From JAIOQJ01 sp963718635 (GTDB taxonomy: Bacteria; Planctomycetota; Planctomycetia; Gemmatales; Gemmataceae), in the NCBI GenBank assembly GCA_963718635.1, contig OY970367.1, forward strand, positions 2,790,001 to 2,854,000: a stretch of 64,000 nt of DNA, read 5' to 3'. Below, one piece after another: positions 41,753 through 51,742 of this stretch. The notes beneath the pieces were generated by a model. The model had not been told where the DNA came from and ran no database searches. It saw only the letters and a program-made list of their open reading frames with translations. Numbering within the stretch: position 1 is the stretch's first letter; each line of letters begins with the position of its first letter. Position numbers and translations under genes: made by a program.

Positions 41753-44020
41753 TCACACGTGAACCAACATGCTGACGCCTTGAATCGCTTCTCTCAAGGC
41801 GGCGGAATCGACTGGTTTGACCAGATGATAATCGAAGCCGGCTTCGCGCGAGCGACGCCGGTCTTCTTCCTGGCCCCAACCGGTTTGGGCGATCAGCGTG
41901 AGCGGCTTTAGTTCGGGAAGAACTGCCAGCGCTTTGGCCAGCTCGTACCCGCTCATGCCCGGCATCCCGATATCCAGTAACGCGATAGCGGGCTTGAAGC
42001 GTTTAGCGAGTTCCAAGGCGCTCGGCCCATCGTGAGCGGTTTGCACCGTGTGCCCCTGCAACTCCAGCAACAGGGCCATGCTCTCGGCTGAATCTTTGTT
42101 GTCGTCGGCTACCATGATGCGGAACATGGCGCCCGCAGCAGCAGGCGCCGGAAGGCCAGGCGCCGGTTGAGGCGGCTTCACTTCCGCCGCCAGTGGAAGA
42201 TGAACCGTAAAGCGGCTTCCTTTGCCGATGCCCTCGCTCGCGACGGAAATCGTTCCTTCATGCAGTTCAACCAGGGCTTTTACCAGGGTTAGACCGATGC
42301 CGAGGCCTCCCTGAGCCCTATCGATCGAGCTGTTTACTTGCGTGAAGAGATCGAAGATGCGCGGGAGCATTTCGGGCGGGATGCCGACGCCGCTGTCGCG
42401 AATTTCAATCACCGCTTCATTGTCGATCACTTGGACGGTCAGCCAGATATGTCCTCGTTCTTTCGTATACTTCGCGGCGTTATTGAGCAGATTGGAGATA
42501 ACCTGCGACATACGGGTTTCGTCGGCATTGATCCAGATTTTTTCTTCGGGGATGGAAACGCTCAACTCGTGCCCTGCCGCTTCGATCAACGGCTGACTGG
42601 TCTCCACGGTGCGCTCGACGATCGATCGGATTTCGAGCGGCCTACGGTGGAGCTCGATGCGGCCGCGGGTAATCCGCGAGACGTCGAGCAGATCGTCCAC
42701 CAACCTTGTCAGCTGCGCCAACTGGCGGTCGATGATGTCGCGTGCCCATACCAGATCGGCCGGCATGCGCGCCCGCAAGAACTCGACCGCATTGCGGATG
42801 GGCGCCAGTGGATTGCGAAGCTCATGCGCGAGGATGGCCAGGAATTCATCCTTGCGCCGATCGATCTGCGCCAGTTCGCCGACGCGCTGCTGCAATGCCG
42901 TTTCGAGTCGCTTGCGCTCGGTGACATCGAGAACGATTCCGAGTGAACGAATCGGCTGTCCTTGGGCATCGTAATAAAATCGGCCGTGCGACTCGACCCA
43001 ATGCACCGATCCATTCGGCCAGATGATGCGATGCTGCAAGCGATACTCCGATCGCTCCGCCTTCGCCTTGCGAAAGCCCGCCTCGACGCGAGCCAGTTCT
43101 TCCGGAGGGATTCGCATTGTAAAATCGGCGTATTCACGATGCGGCCGGCCTGGCTCGTAACCGAAGATGGTCTCGTGCCAACGATTCCAGAGAATTCGGC
43201 CACTGCGGAGATCCCAATCCCATGAGCCGAGCTGCGCGGCTTCGATCACCAGGCGCAATCGTTCTTCGCTTTCTCGCAGTAGTTCTTCGGCTCGCTTATG
43301 CTCGGTCACGTCGATGGACAGACTGCCGAGCAGAAGCCGACCTGTCGTATCGTGTACCGGGAATTTATAGCTCATCCACGTGTGAGCGCCATCTCGGTGC
43401 AGGCCGTCCGTGGCTTCCTCATATTGCAGAAGGTTTCCACTTGCGAGAACTTTCTCTTCATTCTGCCGAAACTGTTTAGCAAGTCCTTCGGGAAAAACAT
43501 CGAAGTCGGTTCGGCCGATCAATTCGCCAATCGGAAGGCCCGAGAGTTTCTCGCCGCTCGAATTGGCATAAAGATAGCGCCCCTGTTTGTCTTTGATGTA
43601 GACGACAAACGGGGCGGCATTCATAAACGTTTCGAAGAGTTCCTGCGTCGCGCGCAGCTCGACCAAAGCGTCCTCGGCCCGACGCCGGGCCTCATGCATG
43701 GCGCCGCTTAGAAAGGCAATCATAATGCTGACGATCAAGAAAACCATAACGGCGACTTGATCGATCGGCGTCTGTTTACGCAAGGCAAAGGCGGGCTCGA
43801 AAAAGATGAAAGGGACGGCGACGACGCTCACCAGGATCGCTAGAAGTGCCGGGTAAAAGCCGGCGTACCAGGCGGTAACAGTCGTCGCCAGAGTGAACGT
43901 GAAAAAGTAGTAATGCTCCCCGAGAATGGGATGGAGCAACGTACGCAAGACGCCGGCCAACACCACCGCAAGCAGCGCGTAGCTATAGTTTCGAGCGGGT
44001 GAATGAATTGCCTGCTGCAT
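41753..44020 (-). CDS. Hybrid sensor histidine kinase with DUF4118, two PAS, HisKA, HATPase and receiver domains
   Basis: A 755-residue membrane kinase. Residues ~10-110 hold four hydrophobic segments of the KdpD-like DUF4118 type (LLAVVLAGVLRTLLHPILGE). Two PAS domains follow (~125-240, ETFMNAAPFVVYIKDKQGRY; ~255-370, WDWDLRSGRILWNRWHETIF). HisKA has the phospho-accepting His in LAHELRNPLAPIRNAVEFLR (~395). HATPase shows IRDSGVGIPPEMLPRIFDLF and GLGIGLTLVKALVELHEGTI. A C-terminal receiver (~635-755) has the Asp in IALLDIGMPGMSGYELA. No DNA-binding output or partner gene adjoins, so the signal probably goes to a distant phosphotransfer protein. Stimulus unknown. Confidence 0.92.
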   Translation of the reverse strand: MQQAIHSPARNYSYALLAVVLAGVLRTLLHPILGEHYYFFTFTLATTVTAWYAGFYPALLAILVSVVAVPFIFFEPAFALRKQTPIDQVAVMVFLIVSIMIAFLSGAMHEARRRAEDALVELRATQELFETFMNAAPFVVYIKDKQGRYLYANSSGEKLSGLPIGELIGRTDFDVFPEGLAKQFRQNEEKVLASGNLLQYEEATDGLHRDGAHTWMSYKFPVHDTTGRLLLGSLSIDVTEHKRAEELLRESEERLRLVIEAAQLGSWDWDLRSGRILWNRWHETIFGYEPGRPHREYADFTMRIPPEELARVEAGFRKAKAERSEYRLQHRIIWPNGSVHWVESHGRFYYDAQGQPIRSLGIVLDVTERKRLETALQQRVGELAQIDRRKDEFLAILAHELRNPLAPIRNAVEFLRARMPADLVWARDIIDRQLAQLTRLVDDLLDVSRITRGRIELHRRPLEIRSIVERTVETSQPLIEAAGHELSVSIPEEKIWINADETRMSQVISNLLNNAAKYTKERGHIWLTVQVIDNEAVIEIRDSGVGIPPEMLPRIFDLFTQVNSSIDRAQGGLGIGLTLVKALVELHEGTISVASEGIGKGSRFTVHLPLAAEVKPPQPAPGLPAPAAAGAMFRIMVADDNKDSAESMALLLELQGHTVQTAHDGPSALELAKRFKPAIALLDIGMPGMSGYELAKALAVLPELKPLTLIAQTGWGQEEDRRRSREAGFDYHLVKPVDSAALREAIQGVSMLVHV

Positions 44021-44070
44021 GCGCGATCTCCACCGTCAAGTTTTGGGATCGTCATGAAGTCATTCGGCTT

Positions 44071-44245
44071 GTTAGCCGGACGCGCCAGCGACGGAGAACT
44101 TAATCTTTGCTAGCGCCTCCAAGCTCGTGTGAAAGCAAAAAAACCTCACCAGCCTGAAGCGCTAGCGAAGAAGCCTTACGATCCTGAAACGCCCGGAAAG
44201 AAACTTCACAAGCTGGATGCGCCGTCGCTGGCGCGTCCGGCTAAC
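44071..44245. repeat. Inverted repeat bracketing a 127-base segment
   Basis: GTTAGCCGGACGCGCCAGCG-ACGG at 44071-44094 and its exact complement at 44222-44245 enclose a segment with repeated CCT(A/C)CAAGCTCG, CACCAGCCTGAAGCGC and CACAAGCTGGATGCGC-type motifs. It lies between the kinase start and the gyrB stop. Related to the GTTAGCCG hairpin family but with a far larger interior. Confidence 0.72.
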
Positions 44246-44259
44246 AAAGCCGCTGTTAA

Positions 44260-46758
44260 TTACGCCCCATAGTCGATGTTGTCCTTCACGTTGATGCCTT
44301 TTTCGAAGATGAAGTTGCGCCGTTTTTCCACTTCCTCGCCCATCAGTGTGCGGAAGAGTTCGTGCGCGGTGACGGCATCGACCAGCGTCACTTTCAGCAG
44401 CGTGCGCTTTTCGGGATCGAGCGTGGTGTCCCAGAGTTCGTCGGGGTCCATTTCGCCTAGGCCTTTGAAGCGGGTGATGGTCAGGCCCTTCTCACCGAGG
44501 TGGCGAATCTCAGCCACGAGTTCGCGCAGCTGCGTCAGGTTCTGCCGCGTCTCCCCATGTTCGAGTGTATACCGAATCGCCGGCTCGCGTCCCGCAAGCC
44601 GCGGCGACGGAATGAGATCCGCGAGGCCGAAACCAAACTCTTTAAGCTTCTGCAACTGGCGGTTGACGCCTCGGATTTCATGGAATTCTTCGACGACCAG
44701 GCGCATGTCGTCATCGTCTTTTTGCTGGGCTGCTTTGTCATCGCTATCAGCCACGACTAGGTCTTTGCCGAGCCTTTTCGCTTCGGCCTGACGGAATGCA
44801 TCAACCTGTTCTTCCGTATGGAACCAGTGGATGTCCTTGCCGAGTTTCACATGCCAGGTCGGCAATCCTTGCTCGTTGGCGCGATTGACGAACGAGAGAA
44901 GCGTCAGCGCCCGGCGTTCGAGAATTTGCAGAGACGATTCGAGTTTATCGAGAATGTCCATCAGATCGGCCAGGCGCGGGCCTTCGAGGCGGGTCGTTCC
45001 ATCGCCGACTTGGGCCACGAGCACCGTCCCGTTCAAGCCGCGTTGATTGAGTTCGGTGGACATTTCGACGGCGGTCTGGATGAAGCGCACCTGCTTCTTC
45101 TGCGTGACTTTGAACAACGGCGGCCGTGCTACGTAGATGTTGCCGGATTCGACTAACTTGCGCATCTGCCGGAAGAAGAACGTCAGCAGCAGTGTGCGGA
45201 TATGTTGGCCGTCCACATCGGCATCCGTGAGGATTACGATTTTACCATACCTAAGCTTGGATATGTCTTCGGGGTTGCCGATGTCGATGCCGATGGCGCC
45301 GATCAAGCTGGTGATTTCTTTGTTGTCGAGCAGCTTTTCGAGGCGGGCTTTCTCGACGTTGAGCACCTTGCCGCGCAAGGGAAGCACGGCCTGATAATTG
45401 CGGTCGCGGCCGCTCTCGGCCGAGCCGCCTGCCGAATCGCCCTCGACCAGGAAGAGTTCCGAAGCATCGCGATCACGGCTGGTGCAGTCCATCAGCTTGC
45501 CGGGCAAGCCGCCAGCGCTGAGGATGCTCTTGCGTTCGCGCATTGCTTTCTTCGCCTTGGCGGCCGCCTCGCGGGCCTCGGCGGCGATCAGCACTTTCGT
45601 GATGATCAGCTTTGCTTCTTTGGGATTCTCTTCGAGATAGCGGGCCAAGACTTCGCTGACCGCGCCGGAGACAACGCCTTCGACTTCGGGGTTATTGAGG
45701 CGGATTTTGGTGTTCGTCTCGAACTGCGGATTGGGCAGCGAGATGTTGATGACGCCAGCGAGGCCATCGCGGAAGTCGATGCCTTCGGGCTTGATGTCGT
45801 TCTTGAAGTAGCCGCCCTTTTCGCCGTAGGTGTTGAGCGTGCGGGTTATGGCCGCACGGAAGCCGCTGAGATGGGTGCCGCCCTCGGGATTCTTCTGGTT
45901 GTTGGCGTAGCAGCGGACGCGTTCGTCCTCACCTTTGGTGAACTGCAAGGCGGCCTCGACGCGAATGGCGCCGACATCTTTCAAGATGTGAATCGGCGGG
46001 TGCAGAACCTCTTCACCCTGGTTCATCCACGCAACGTACTCGGCCACGCCGCCTTCGTAACAGAAGACGATTTCCTTGTCGGCTCGCTCATCGCGCACGG
46101 TTATCGACAGGCCGCGATTGAGGAAGGCGAGTTCGCGCATGCGGTCTTCTAGGATGTCGTAGCTGAAAGTCGCATCGCCGAAGATTTCTTTGTCGGGCCA
46201 GAAGTGAATCTTCGTGCCCGTACGGTCGGCAGCGCCGATGTCGCGCACCGGTCCTGTCGCTCGGCCACGATCGTATTCCTGCACATAAGTACGGCCACCG
46301 CGGCGCACTTCGGCGCACGTCAGTTCAGCGAGTGCTGTGACGGCCTTAGCGCCAACGCCGTGCAAGCCGGCGGAGACCTTGTAGGCATTGTTGTCGAACT
46401 TGCCGCCAGCGCCGACTTTGGTGAGCACCACTTCGAGGGTGGACATATTCGAGCCGACGTGCTCTTCGACAGGGATGCCCCGGCCATCGTCGCTGACGCT
46501 CAGACTATCATCGGGATGAACCGTTAGTTGCACGCTTTTGCAGAAGCCGGCCAAATGTTCGTCAACGCTGTTGTAGACGAGTTCGTAGACGAGATGGTGC
46601 AGACCGCGCACGCCGGCATCGGGGATGTAATTCGCCGGGCGTTTGCGAATGTGGTCGGCGTCCTGCAAATGCTGGATGCTGCTGGCGTCGTATTTGCCAG
46701 CCGTCTCGGCGGTCGAAATCGGGTCGAGTAGCACCGGGGTTGCGGTGTCGGTTGCCAT
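44260..46758 (-). CDS. gyrB: DNA gyrase subunit B
   Basis: An 832-residue GyrB. N-terminal GHKL ATPase: YNSVDEHLAGFCKSVQLTVH, VSDDGRGIPVEEH, KVSAGLHGVGAKAVTALAE. Central transducer, then TOPRIM with LFLVEGDSAGGSAESGRDR and ILTDADVDGQHIRTLLLTFF, C-terminal FKGLGEMDPDELWDTTLDPE. TOPRIM lies in one gene and no ParC/GyrA follows. GyrB rather than ParE is favoured by its place in the dnaA-dnaN cluster. ATG at 46758 has a strong RBS (CAAGGAGC) six bases upstream; an earlier ATG lacks one. Length is slightly above 800, owing to an insert of about 150 residues between TOPRIM and the C terminus, as in many gyrB proteins from planctomycetes. Confidence 0.95.
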   Translation of the reverse strand: MATDTATPVLLDPISTAETAGKYDASSIQHLQDADHIRKRPANYIPDAGVRGLHHLVYELVYNSVDEHLAGFCKSVQLTVHPDDSLSVSDDGRGIPVEEHVGSNMSTLEVVLTKVGAGGKFDNNAYKVSAGLHGVGAKAVTALAELTCAEVRRGGRTYVQEYDRGRATGPVRDIGAADRTGTKIHFWPDKEIFGDATFSYDILEDRMRELAFLNRGLSITVRDERADKEIVFCYEGGVAEYVAWMNQGEEVLHPPIHILKDVGAIRVEAALQFTKGEDERVRCYANNQKNPEGGTHLSGFRAAITRTLNTYGEKGGYFKNDIKPEGIDFRDGLAGVINISLPNPQFETNTKIRLNNPEVEGVVSGAVSEVLARYLEENPKEAKLIITKVLIAAEAREAAAKAKKAMRERKSILSAGGLPGKLMDCTSRDRDASELFLVEGDSAGGSAESGRDRNYQAVLPLRGKVLNVEKARLEKLLDNKEITSLIGAIGIDIGNPEDISKLRYGKIVILTDADVDGQHIRTLLLTFFFRQMRKLVESGNIYVARPPLFKVTQKKQVRFIQTAVEMSTELNQRGLNGTVLVAQVGDGTTRLEGPRLADLMDILDKLESSLQILERRALTLLSFVNRANEQGLPTWHVKLGKDIHWFHTEEQVDAFRQAEAKRLGKDLVVADSDDKAAQQKDDDDMRLVVEEFHEIRGVNRQLQKLKEFGFGLADLIPSPRLAGREPAIRYTLEHGETRQNLTQLRELVAEIRHLGEKGLTITRFKGLGEMDPDELWDTTLDPEKRTLLKVTLVDAVTAHELFRTLMGEEVEKRRNFIFEKGINVKDNIDYGA

Positions 46759-46810
46759 CAATGCTCCTTGGTGCGGCCGCTCGGGCGGCTCGCAAAACAG
46801 TCGGGCGAAA

Positions 46811-47123
46811 TCATTCCGTCCATGTGCCCGCACGAAAGCGCACGTCCGCGATCGTGATGCTGGGCAGGGCTTGGCGCAGCGCTTCCAACAGCCGGCGCTT
46901 GTGAAACTGCGCCAACTCCTGGATCAACACAGCGCCCTTTACTTCCACTTCCAACACATTCCGCTTCATGCCGGAGACGCGTGACTTGCCGGCATACTCA
47001 ATCCCAACCGCCTCGGCCCAAGCGCGCTCCAGGCGTAAGCGGTCCTGCTTCCGGCCCCAGCCTGCGCGCGGCAAAGAGCCGGCTCAAAATCTCGCCAATC
47101 TTCTCCGGGCCTTTGGCATCCAT
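46811..47123 (-). pseudogene. dciA: DciA-like (DUF721) replication protein, frameshifted
   Basis: Start MDAKGPEKIGEILSRLFAAR in one frame, then RKQDRLRLERAWAEAVGIEY, AGKSRVSGMKRNVLEVEVKG, AVLIQELAQFHKRRLLEALR in the other; the shift is near 47060. About 103 residues. DciA loads the replicative helicase DnaB in bacteria lacking DnaC. Its place between dnaN and gyrB, where recF/DUF721 genes often sit, supports the call. The frame break in a housekeeping gene suggests a sequence error. Confidence 0.72.
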
Positions 47124-47126
47124 GCG

Positions 47127-47983
47127 TCACTTCGTCTCGGGTGAGCTTGGCGATTGGGCAGCAAGCAACGCTTTCAGCCGTTCGATTTCAAGCTCTTTCG
47201 CCGAAGCTTGCTTCAACGCTTTTTCTTCAGCGCTCTTGGCGCGTTCAACTTCGCGCTTGGCTTTGTCCTCAGCGCGCTTCGCTTTCTTCTCCGCCCGCTC
47301 GTGCTCTTCCGCTTTCTTCTCCGCACGTCGCAGGGCGAGTTCGAGCTCCCTTTCCTTGCGTTCTTTCTCGTCCAAGTGCTCGGTTTTATTTGGCAGCATC
47401 TCTCCTGTTTGCGGGTCGAGCGGCCTCAGATCCGTTTCAACGGCGATCAAGCGCCAGCCGAGCACTTCGCTCATCACGCTGCCGTCGACATGGGGTTCAA
47501 TCCGCTGATAGACTCCCAAGACGAGGCGCCATCCCTGCAACGCAGGCTTCAGATAGAGACCTTCCGGGTCGAAGAGGAAATACTCTTCGATGCCGATCCG
47601 TTCGAAGTCGTCGAACTTGTCCCCTAAGTCGTTGCGCCAAGTATTCTCGGAAGAAAACTCGCAGATGAACGAAGGGATGATTCCCTTCTCGCGCCAGATG
47701 AAGTAACTGCGCCGATGTTTGGGCAATGGATCGACGCCCAGGCAAACCATGATGTCGGCGCGCGCCGCGCATTCGGGTTGCCTTTCTGCCAGTAAAGAAA
47801 CTGGTCGCAGCCGATCCATTTATCAACGCGATTGCGATAGCGGTCGTCGACGAATTCCTTGAACGCGATAATCGCATCGACGTGAATGCCGGTCTCGGCC
47901 ATCGGTTCATCGTCCTCGCAGGGATAGTAAACGTCGTCGTCGTTGATTTCGACCGATGGTTCGAGTTGTTCGAGTGCGTTCAT
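47127..47983 (-). pseudogene. Uma2-family (DUF820) PD-(D/E)xK protein with coiled-coil tail, frameshifted
   Basis: N terminus MNALEQLEPSVEINDDDVYY and AFKEFVDDRYRNRVDKW in one frame; after about 47785 the other frame gives ADIMVCLGVDPLPKHRRSYF, PSFICEFSSENTWRNDLGDK, FDDFERIGIEEYFLFDPEGL. This is the Uma2 core with its putative catalytic Asp, Glu and Lys. The last ~75 residues (KERELELALRRAEKKAEEHE etc.) form a charged coiled coil common in the family. Uma2 genes are strongly expanded in planctomycetes and cyanobacteria; the biological role is unclear. Here it has inserted itself between dnaN and dciA, with its stop a few bases from the dciA start. Confidence 0.8.
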
Positions 47984-48021
47984 GGAATCTCCCTGCTTCC
48001 CGTTGGGATCAATTGAAAACT

Positions 48022-49126
48022 TTAACTGAGCGGCATCACGAGATAGAGATAATCGTCGCCCGAACGGAACAAGGCTGGCTTTTGCGAATCGACCAGATCG
48101 AGTTGTATCACTTCGCTGGCGTCTAGGACTTTGAGCATGTCGATCAAGAAGATCGGATCAAAGTTAATGGTGATCGGCTCGCCACTGTAATCGAGCGCCA
48201 TCTCGACTTTCGATTTGCCGGTGGCAGCGCCTTGCGCTTGCAGCGTCAGCTTGCCAGGCGCAAAGTTGAAGGCGACGCGTTTGCTTTCGTCGTCGGTCAT
48301 AATGGCCGCTTGGCGCACGGCGGAGAGAAACGGCTCGACCGTCAGCGAAATTTTGATCGCCGCGCGCTTCGGGATAATATCGCGATAAGGGGGATAACGC
48401 CCTTCGAGCAAGCGCGAGCAGATCGTTGCCCGTTCCGTTTGAAACAGCACATCGTTAGCGCGAAGGCAAACTTTGATCAGCTCGTTATCGTCGTGCAGCG
48501 TGCGCTCCAGCAAGTGCATCGCCTTGACCGGCACTAGATGCGATTGACCCTTTGTTTCAATTGGAGCGGAGATAGTAGTCGGCCCAATGGCTAGCGCCAG
48601 CCGTCGCGTGTCGGTGGCTACGAGCCTGGCTTTCTTGTCTTCCATTTCCCAGAGTACGCCGGTGATGGCGTATTTAGTGTCCTGTTTGGCGGCCGCAAAC
48701 GAGGTGCGTCGGATCATCGAACGCATCACACCAGCGGTCAATTCGTGGAACTTCGAATCGCCGAAACTGGGCACGTCCGGAAAGCCCGATGGATCCTCGC
48801 TCGGCATCTCGTACTCGGAGGCTGTGGTCGTTACCCGGCAGCGTCGTTCATCGGCATCGATCGCGATCTCGGTATCATGCGATTCCCGAAGGATGGAGAC
48901 TAGCCTGGCAACGGGCAGAATCGCGTCGCCTGTCTGCTCGACTGCGCACTCCTGCAATCTCGTAGCGAACGCCGACTTCCAAGTCGGTAGCGACTAGCGT
49001 CAAGCGCTCGGCCTCGGCGATCGCCTTGATGCTCATCAAAATGGTCTTGGTCGATCGCACCGCAACGGCCGCAGCTACCAGTTGGCAAGCGGCAAGAAGG
49101 CTGTCGTGCTGACAATAAATCATCAT
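48022..49126 (-). CDS. dnaN: DNA polymerase III beta clamp, apparent frameshift near residue 57
   Basis: N-terminal part from ATG 49126 (SD GGAG upstream): MIYCQHDSLLAACQLVAAAV, SIKAIAEAERLTLVATDLEV, GVRYEIAGV. At about 48950 reading moves to the frame ECAVEQTGDAILPVARLVSI, then TSFAAAKQDTKYAITGVLWE, ARLVATDTRRLALA, AAIMTDDESKRVAFNFAPGK and the C-terminal SGDDYLYLVMPLS, which is the classic clamp ending. Combined about 367 residues, normal for DnaN. As the sliding clamp is essential, the shift is most likely a sequencing error, and the gene should be treated as intact. Confidence 0.9.
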
Positions 49127-49452
49127 CGGTCAAATTCTCCATGCATGGCTGCTTCCTTGCGGGGGCGTTTAAGAAGAAAGAAACATCGTATATTCATGAA
49201 CCGTAGTCGTAGTAATGCGCGGGTCATTTCTGTCAATATCGCACTGTCCACCGCGCTAAAGGCAATTCAAGCAGAACGTTATGACTTTCGACCGCCAGTG
49301 GAAAAGCCGTTGACACGACGTTGGATCACTGTCGTCGACTGATACACCTTCTCGCATCACTAACATTCGCCTCATCGTTGCTTCACGATTTAACCGGCCA
49401 GCTGCAGGATGATGGCATGTTGATAACAACTTTTCCACATGTTTAACAACGC
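49127..49452. other. Probable replication origin region (oriC) between dnaN and dnaA
   Basis: A 326-base gene-free gap between dnaA and dnaN. Near its dnaA end are TTTTCCACA (49431-49439), fitting the DnaA box TTWTNCACA, and TGTTGATAA (49418-49426), one base from the reverse consensus TGTGGATAA. The middle part is relatively AT-rich (49180-49290). Only two box-like sites were found, so this is a plausible rather than proven origin; GC-skew inversion would be decisive. Confidence 0.5.
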
Positions 49453-50471
49453 TTAACGACAGAGCGCGGTGAGCTTGGAAAGCTCGCTGGAAAGCCCCGC
49501 ATCGTCTCTCAATCGCTCTTCGACTTTTCGACAGGAATGCAACACCGTGCTGTGATCGTAACCCCCGAAAAACGTCCCGATGCGCGGGAGCGAAAGACCC
49601 GTCAGCTTTCGCGCCAGATACATGGCAACCTGCCGAGGCTGCACCAAACCGGGACGACGTGCCCGGCCGCGTAGCTGCTTCAGTGACAGTTCGTAATGCG
49701 CCGCCACCTGCTCGGCGAGTCGTTCGATAACCGGCTGAGTTGCGCCTGAGCCAACTTCGCTTCCACCATAGCCCGGTTCAGCGGCAAAGCTTGTTGACTG
49801 GCCAAATTTTCAAGTTGTGCGATCTCGCCAAGAATGGGCCGGGCCCCACCCGACGGTGAACGCGCCAGCCAAGCGTAAACATCGTCCGAAACCTTTAAGC
49901 CGCGTCGTTCGCAGAACGTGCTTGCCAGCTTATGCCGGCTGTCAAACGACAAGGGATCGATACCGACAACCAACCCTGATGCCAGCCGGCTTAATAGACG
50001 GGCCGGCAACTGTAACAACTGGACGGGACCGACCGAAGCGGTGAACGCCGTTGCCATCCGCCGGTTATCCCGAAAATCGAACAAGGCTGTAAACGCCCCA
50101 GCGCTTGCCGAGGGCAAGAATTGCATGTCTTCCACCAAGAGCAAATCACAGTCGCTGAACTCAGTTGTTGGCGCCAAACCGGTACGGCTATCCTCGCTCA
50201 AAAAACGGGCCAGATCGCGAGCGGCAACGAGTCGAGCAGTCATGCCCGGCTGTTGGGCAATGACGCGTTTGAGCAACCCGTGCATGAGGTGACTCTTCCC
50301 CGAACCAGGGGGACCATGCAGGAACACGACGGGACACGCTCTACTTTTCCCAATGGTAAAACGTCCAAGCCGCTGAATGGCGCGATAGGCAGATCGGTTT
50401 TCCGGAAGAACGACAAAACCACTCTTCGATGAGAGAGAATTGGGTCGATCTAACGGACGCGAGGCCGACAT
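49453..50471 (-). CDS. dnaA: Chromosomal replication initiator DnaA, short form, apparent frameshift
   Basis: AAA+ part: SAYRAIQRLGRFTIGKSRAC, Walker A LHGPPGSGKSHLMHGLL, Walker B CDLLLVEDMQFLP, sensor and arginine-finger region RRMATAFTASVGPVQLL. At about 49737 the frame shifts to VIERLAEQVAAHYELSLKQL, then domain IV: RPGLVQPRQVAMYLARKLTG, IGTFFGGYDHSTVLHSCRKV. Total about 340 residues. Domains I-II are missing, Walker A has GSGKSH for GLGKTH, and the Walker B has ED for DD. The indel between domains III and IV is probably technical. A start at TTG 50492 is possible. Confidence 0.85.
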
Positions 50472-50608
50472 GTCAACGCATCCCATCCGCAAAAAATCAA
50501 TGTGATCTCGGCTTCGTACAACACAACCTTATTCTATCAAATTCGGAGTGAAAATTGAAGGGTGAAAGTCTGGGCGTTGTCGAACAATTCCGGCCAATAA
50601 CTCTGTAA

Positions 50609-51742
50609 CTAACCATCGATGTTAGTTGATCGTAAATCCTTAACCGCGTTGAGGATGCGAGTAGCCGCAGTCGCAATTTCTTTAAGGCCTAGACTGGGAC
50701 TGAAACTGAAACGCATGGAAGCGCCAAGCAGCTCAGCGGGAACGTTCATCGCCTGAAGCACGGGTGAAGGCAACAGGGAGCCGCTCGAACAGGCGGAGCC
50801 GGTCGAGCAGGCGACATCGGCCAAGTCGAGTTTCATCAACAACAGATCGGCTCGACAGCCTGGAAAAGCCACGTTGACAACATACGGGGAGCCTTCAGCC
50901 GATCCGTTCACCACTATAGGCGACGCGCCTTCACGGAGCCTTTGCACAAACGCATGACGGAGTAGCGTTACGTGTGCTGCGGATTCTTCCATGCGGCCAG
51001 TGGCTATTTCCAAAGCAACCTTTAAGCCGACCACTAGCGCAACCGGCTCAGTGCCCGGCCGACGCCCTTGTTGTTGATGGCCGCCAAACAACTGCGGATG
51101 CAAAGAGATACTGCGTTTCAACAGCAGCAAGCCAATCCCCTTCGGCCCGCCGAACTTGTGCCCACTCACAGACAGTGATGACACGCCGAGCTCGTGAAAG
51201 CGCACTGGCAGCTTTCCCACCGCTTGAGCCGCATCGGTATGAAATGCGATGTTTGGCGATAGAGATGCGCATCCTGCAACAGGCTGCAGGGTGCCTGTTT
51301 CGTGGTTTACCAGCATCATCGCGACCAGCAGGGTGTCGGTTCGCACCCGCGATTTCATTTCAGCGGGGGTGATCGTCCCATCGGGCTGAACCGGCAGATA
51401 TTCCACTTCAAAGCCATTTGAAGCAAGCTGTTTCAGCGGCTCGATAACACAGGGATGCTCGATGCCGCTGGCGAGCAGATGGCCCGGCGGAGCGCCCGCA
51501 AGACCGAATAGCGCCAAGTTGTTTGCTTCCGTGGCGCCGCTGGTGAATATGACCTCATCCGGAAAGGCCTGAAGTAGGTGTGCAATGCACTCGCGGGCAT
51601 CTTCCAGCGCCTGTCGCGCTTTGCGGCCGACTGAATGCGAGCTCGATGGATTGCCGTAATTTTCCAACGCGAACGGTCGCATCGCCTCCCAGACTTCCGG
51701 GAGCATCGGCGTTGTGGAGTGGTGGTCCAGGTAGATCGTCAC
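50609..51742 (-). CDS. Cysteine desulfurase (NifS/IscS type)
   Basis: A 377-residue class V PLP enzyme: IYLDHHSTTPMLPEVWEAMR at the start, IFTSGATEANNLALFG, IEHPCVIEPLKQL, FHTDAAQAVGKLPV, the Schiff-base lysine in SVSGHKFGGPKGIGLL, and the catalytic cysteine in VACSTGSACSSGSLLPSP. It moves sulfur from cysteine to Fe-S cluster or tRNA-thiolation acceptors. IscS, NifS and MnmA-partner forms cannot be told apart here, as no iscU or mnmA is adjacent. GTG at 51742 overlaps the stop of the upstream secreted protein by four bases and is chosen over a longer frame. Confidence 0.93.
   Translation of the reverse strand: MTIYLDHHSTTPMLPEVWEAMRPFALENYGNPSSSHSVGRKARQALEDARECIAHLLQAFPDEVIFTSGATEANNLALFGLAGAPPGHLLASGIEHPCVIEPLKQLASNGFEVEYLPVQPDGTITPAEMKSRVRTDTLLVAMMLVNHETGTLQPVAGCASLSPNIAFHTDAAQAVGKLPVRFHELGVSSLSVSGHKFGGPKGIGLLLLKRSISLHPQLFGGHQQQGRRPGTEPVALVVGLKVALEIATGRMEESAAHVTLLRHAFVQRLREGASPIVVNGSAEGSPYVVNVAFPGCRADLLLMKLDLADVACSTGSACSSGSLLPSPVLQAMNVPAELLGASMRFSFSPSLGLKEIATAATRILNAVKDLRSTNIDG

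Noticed and set aside
49418..49439. A firm oriC call from DnaA boxes
   Set aside because: Only one consensus-like box and one near-match were found, so it is listed as probable, not proven.
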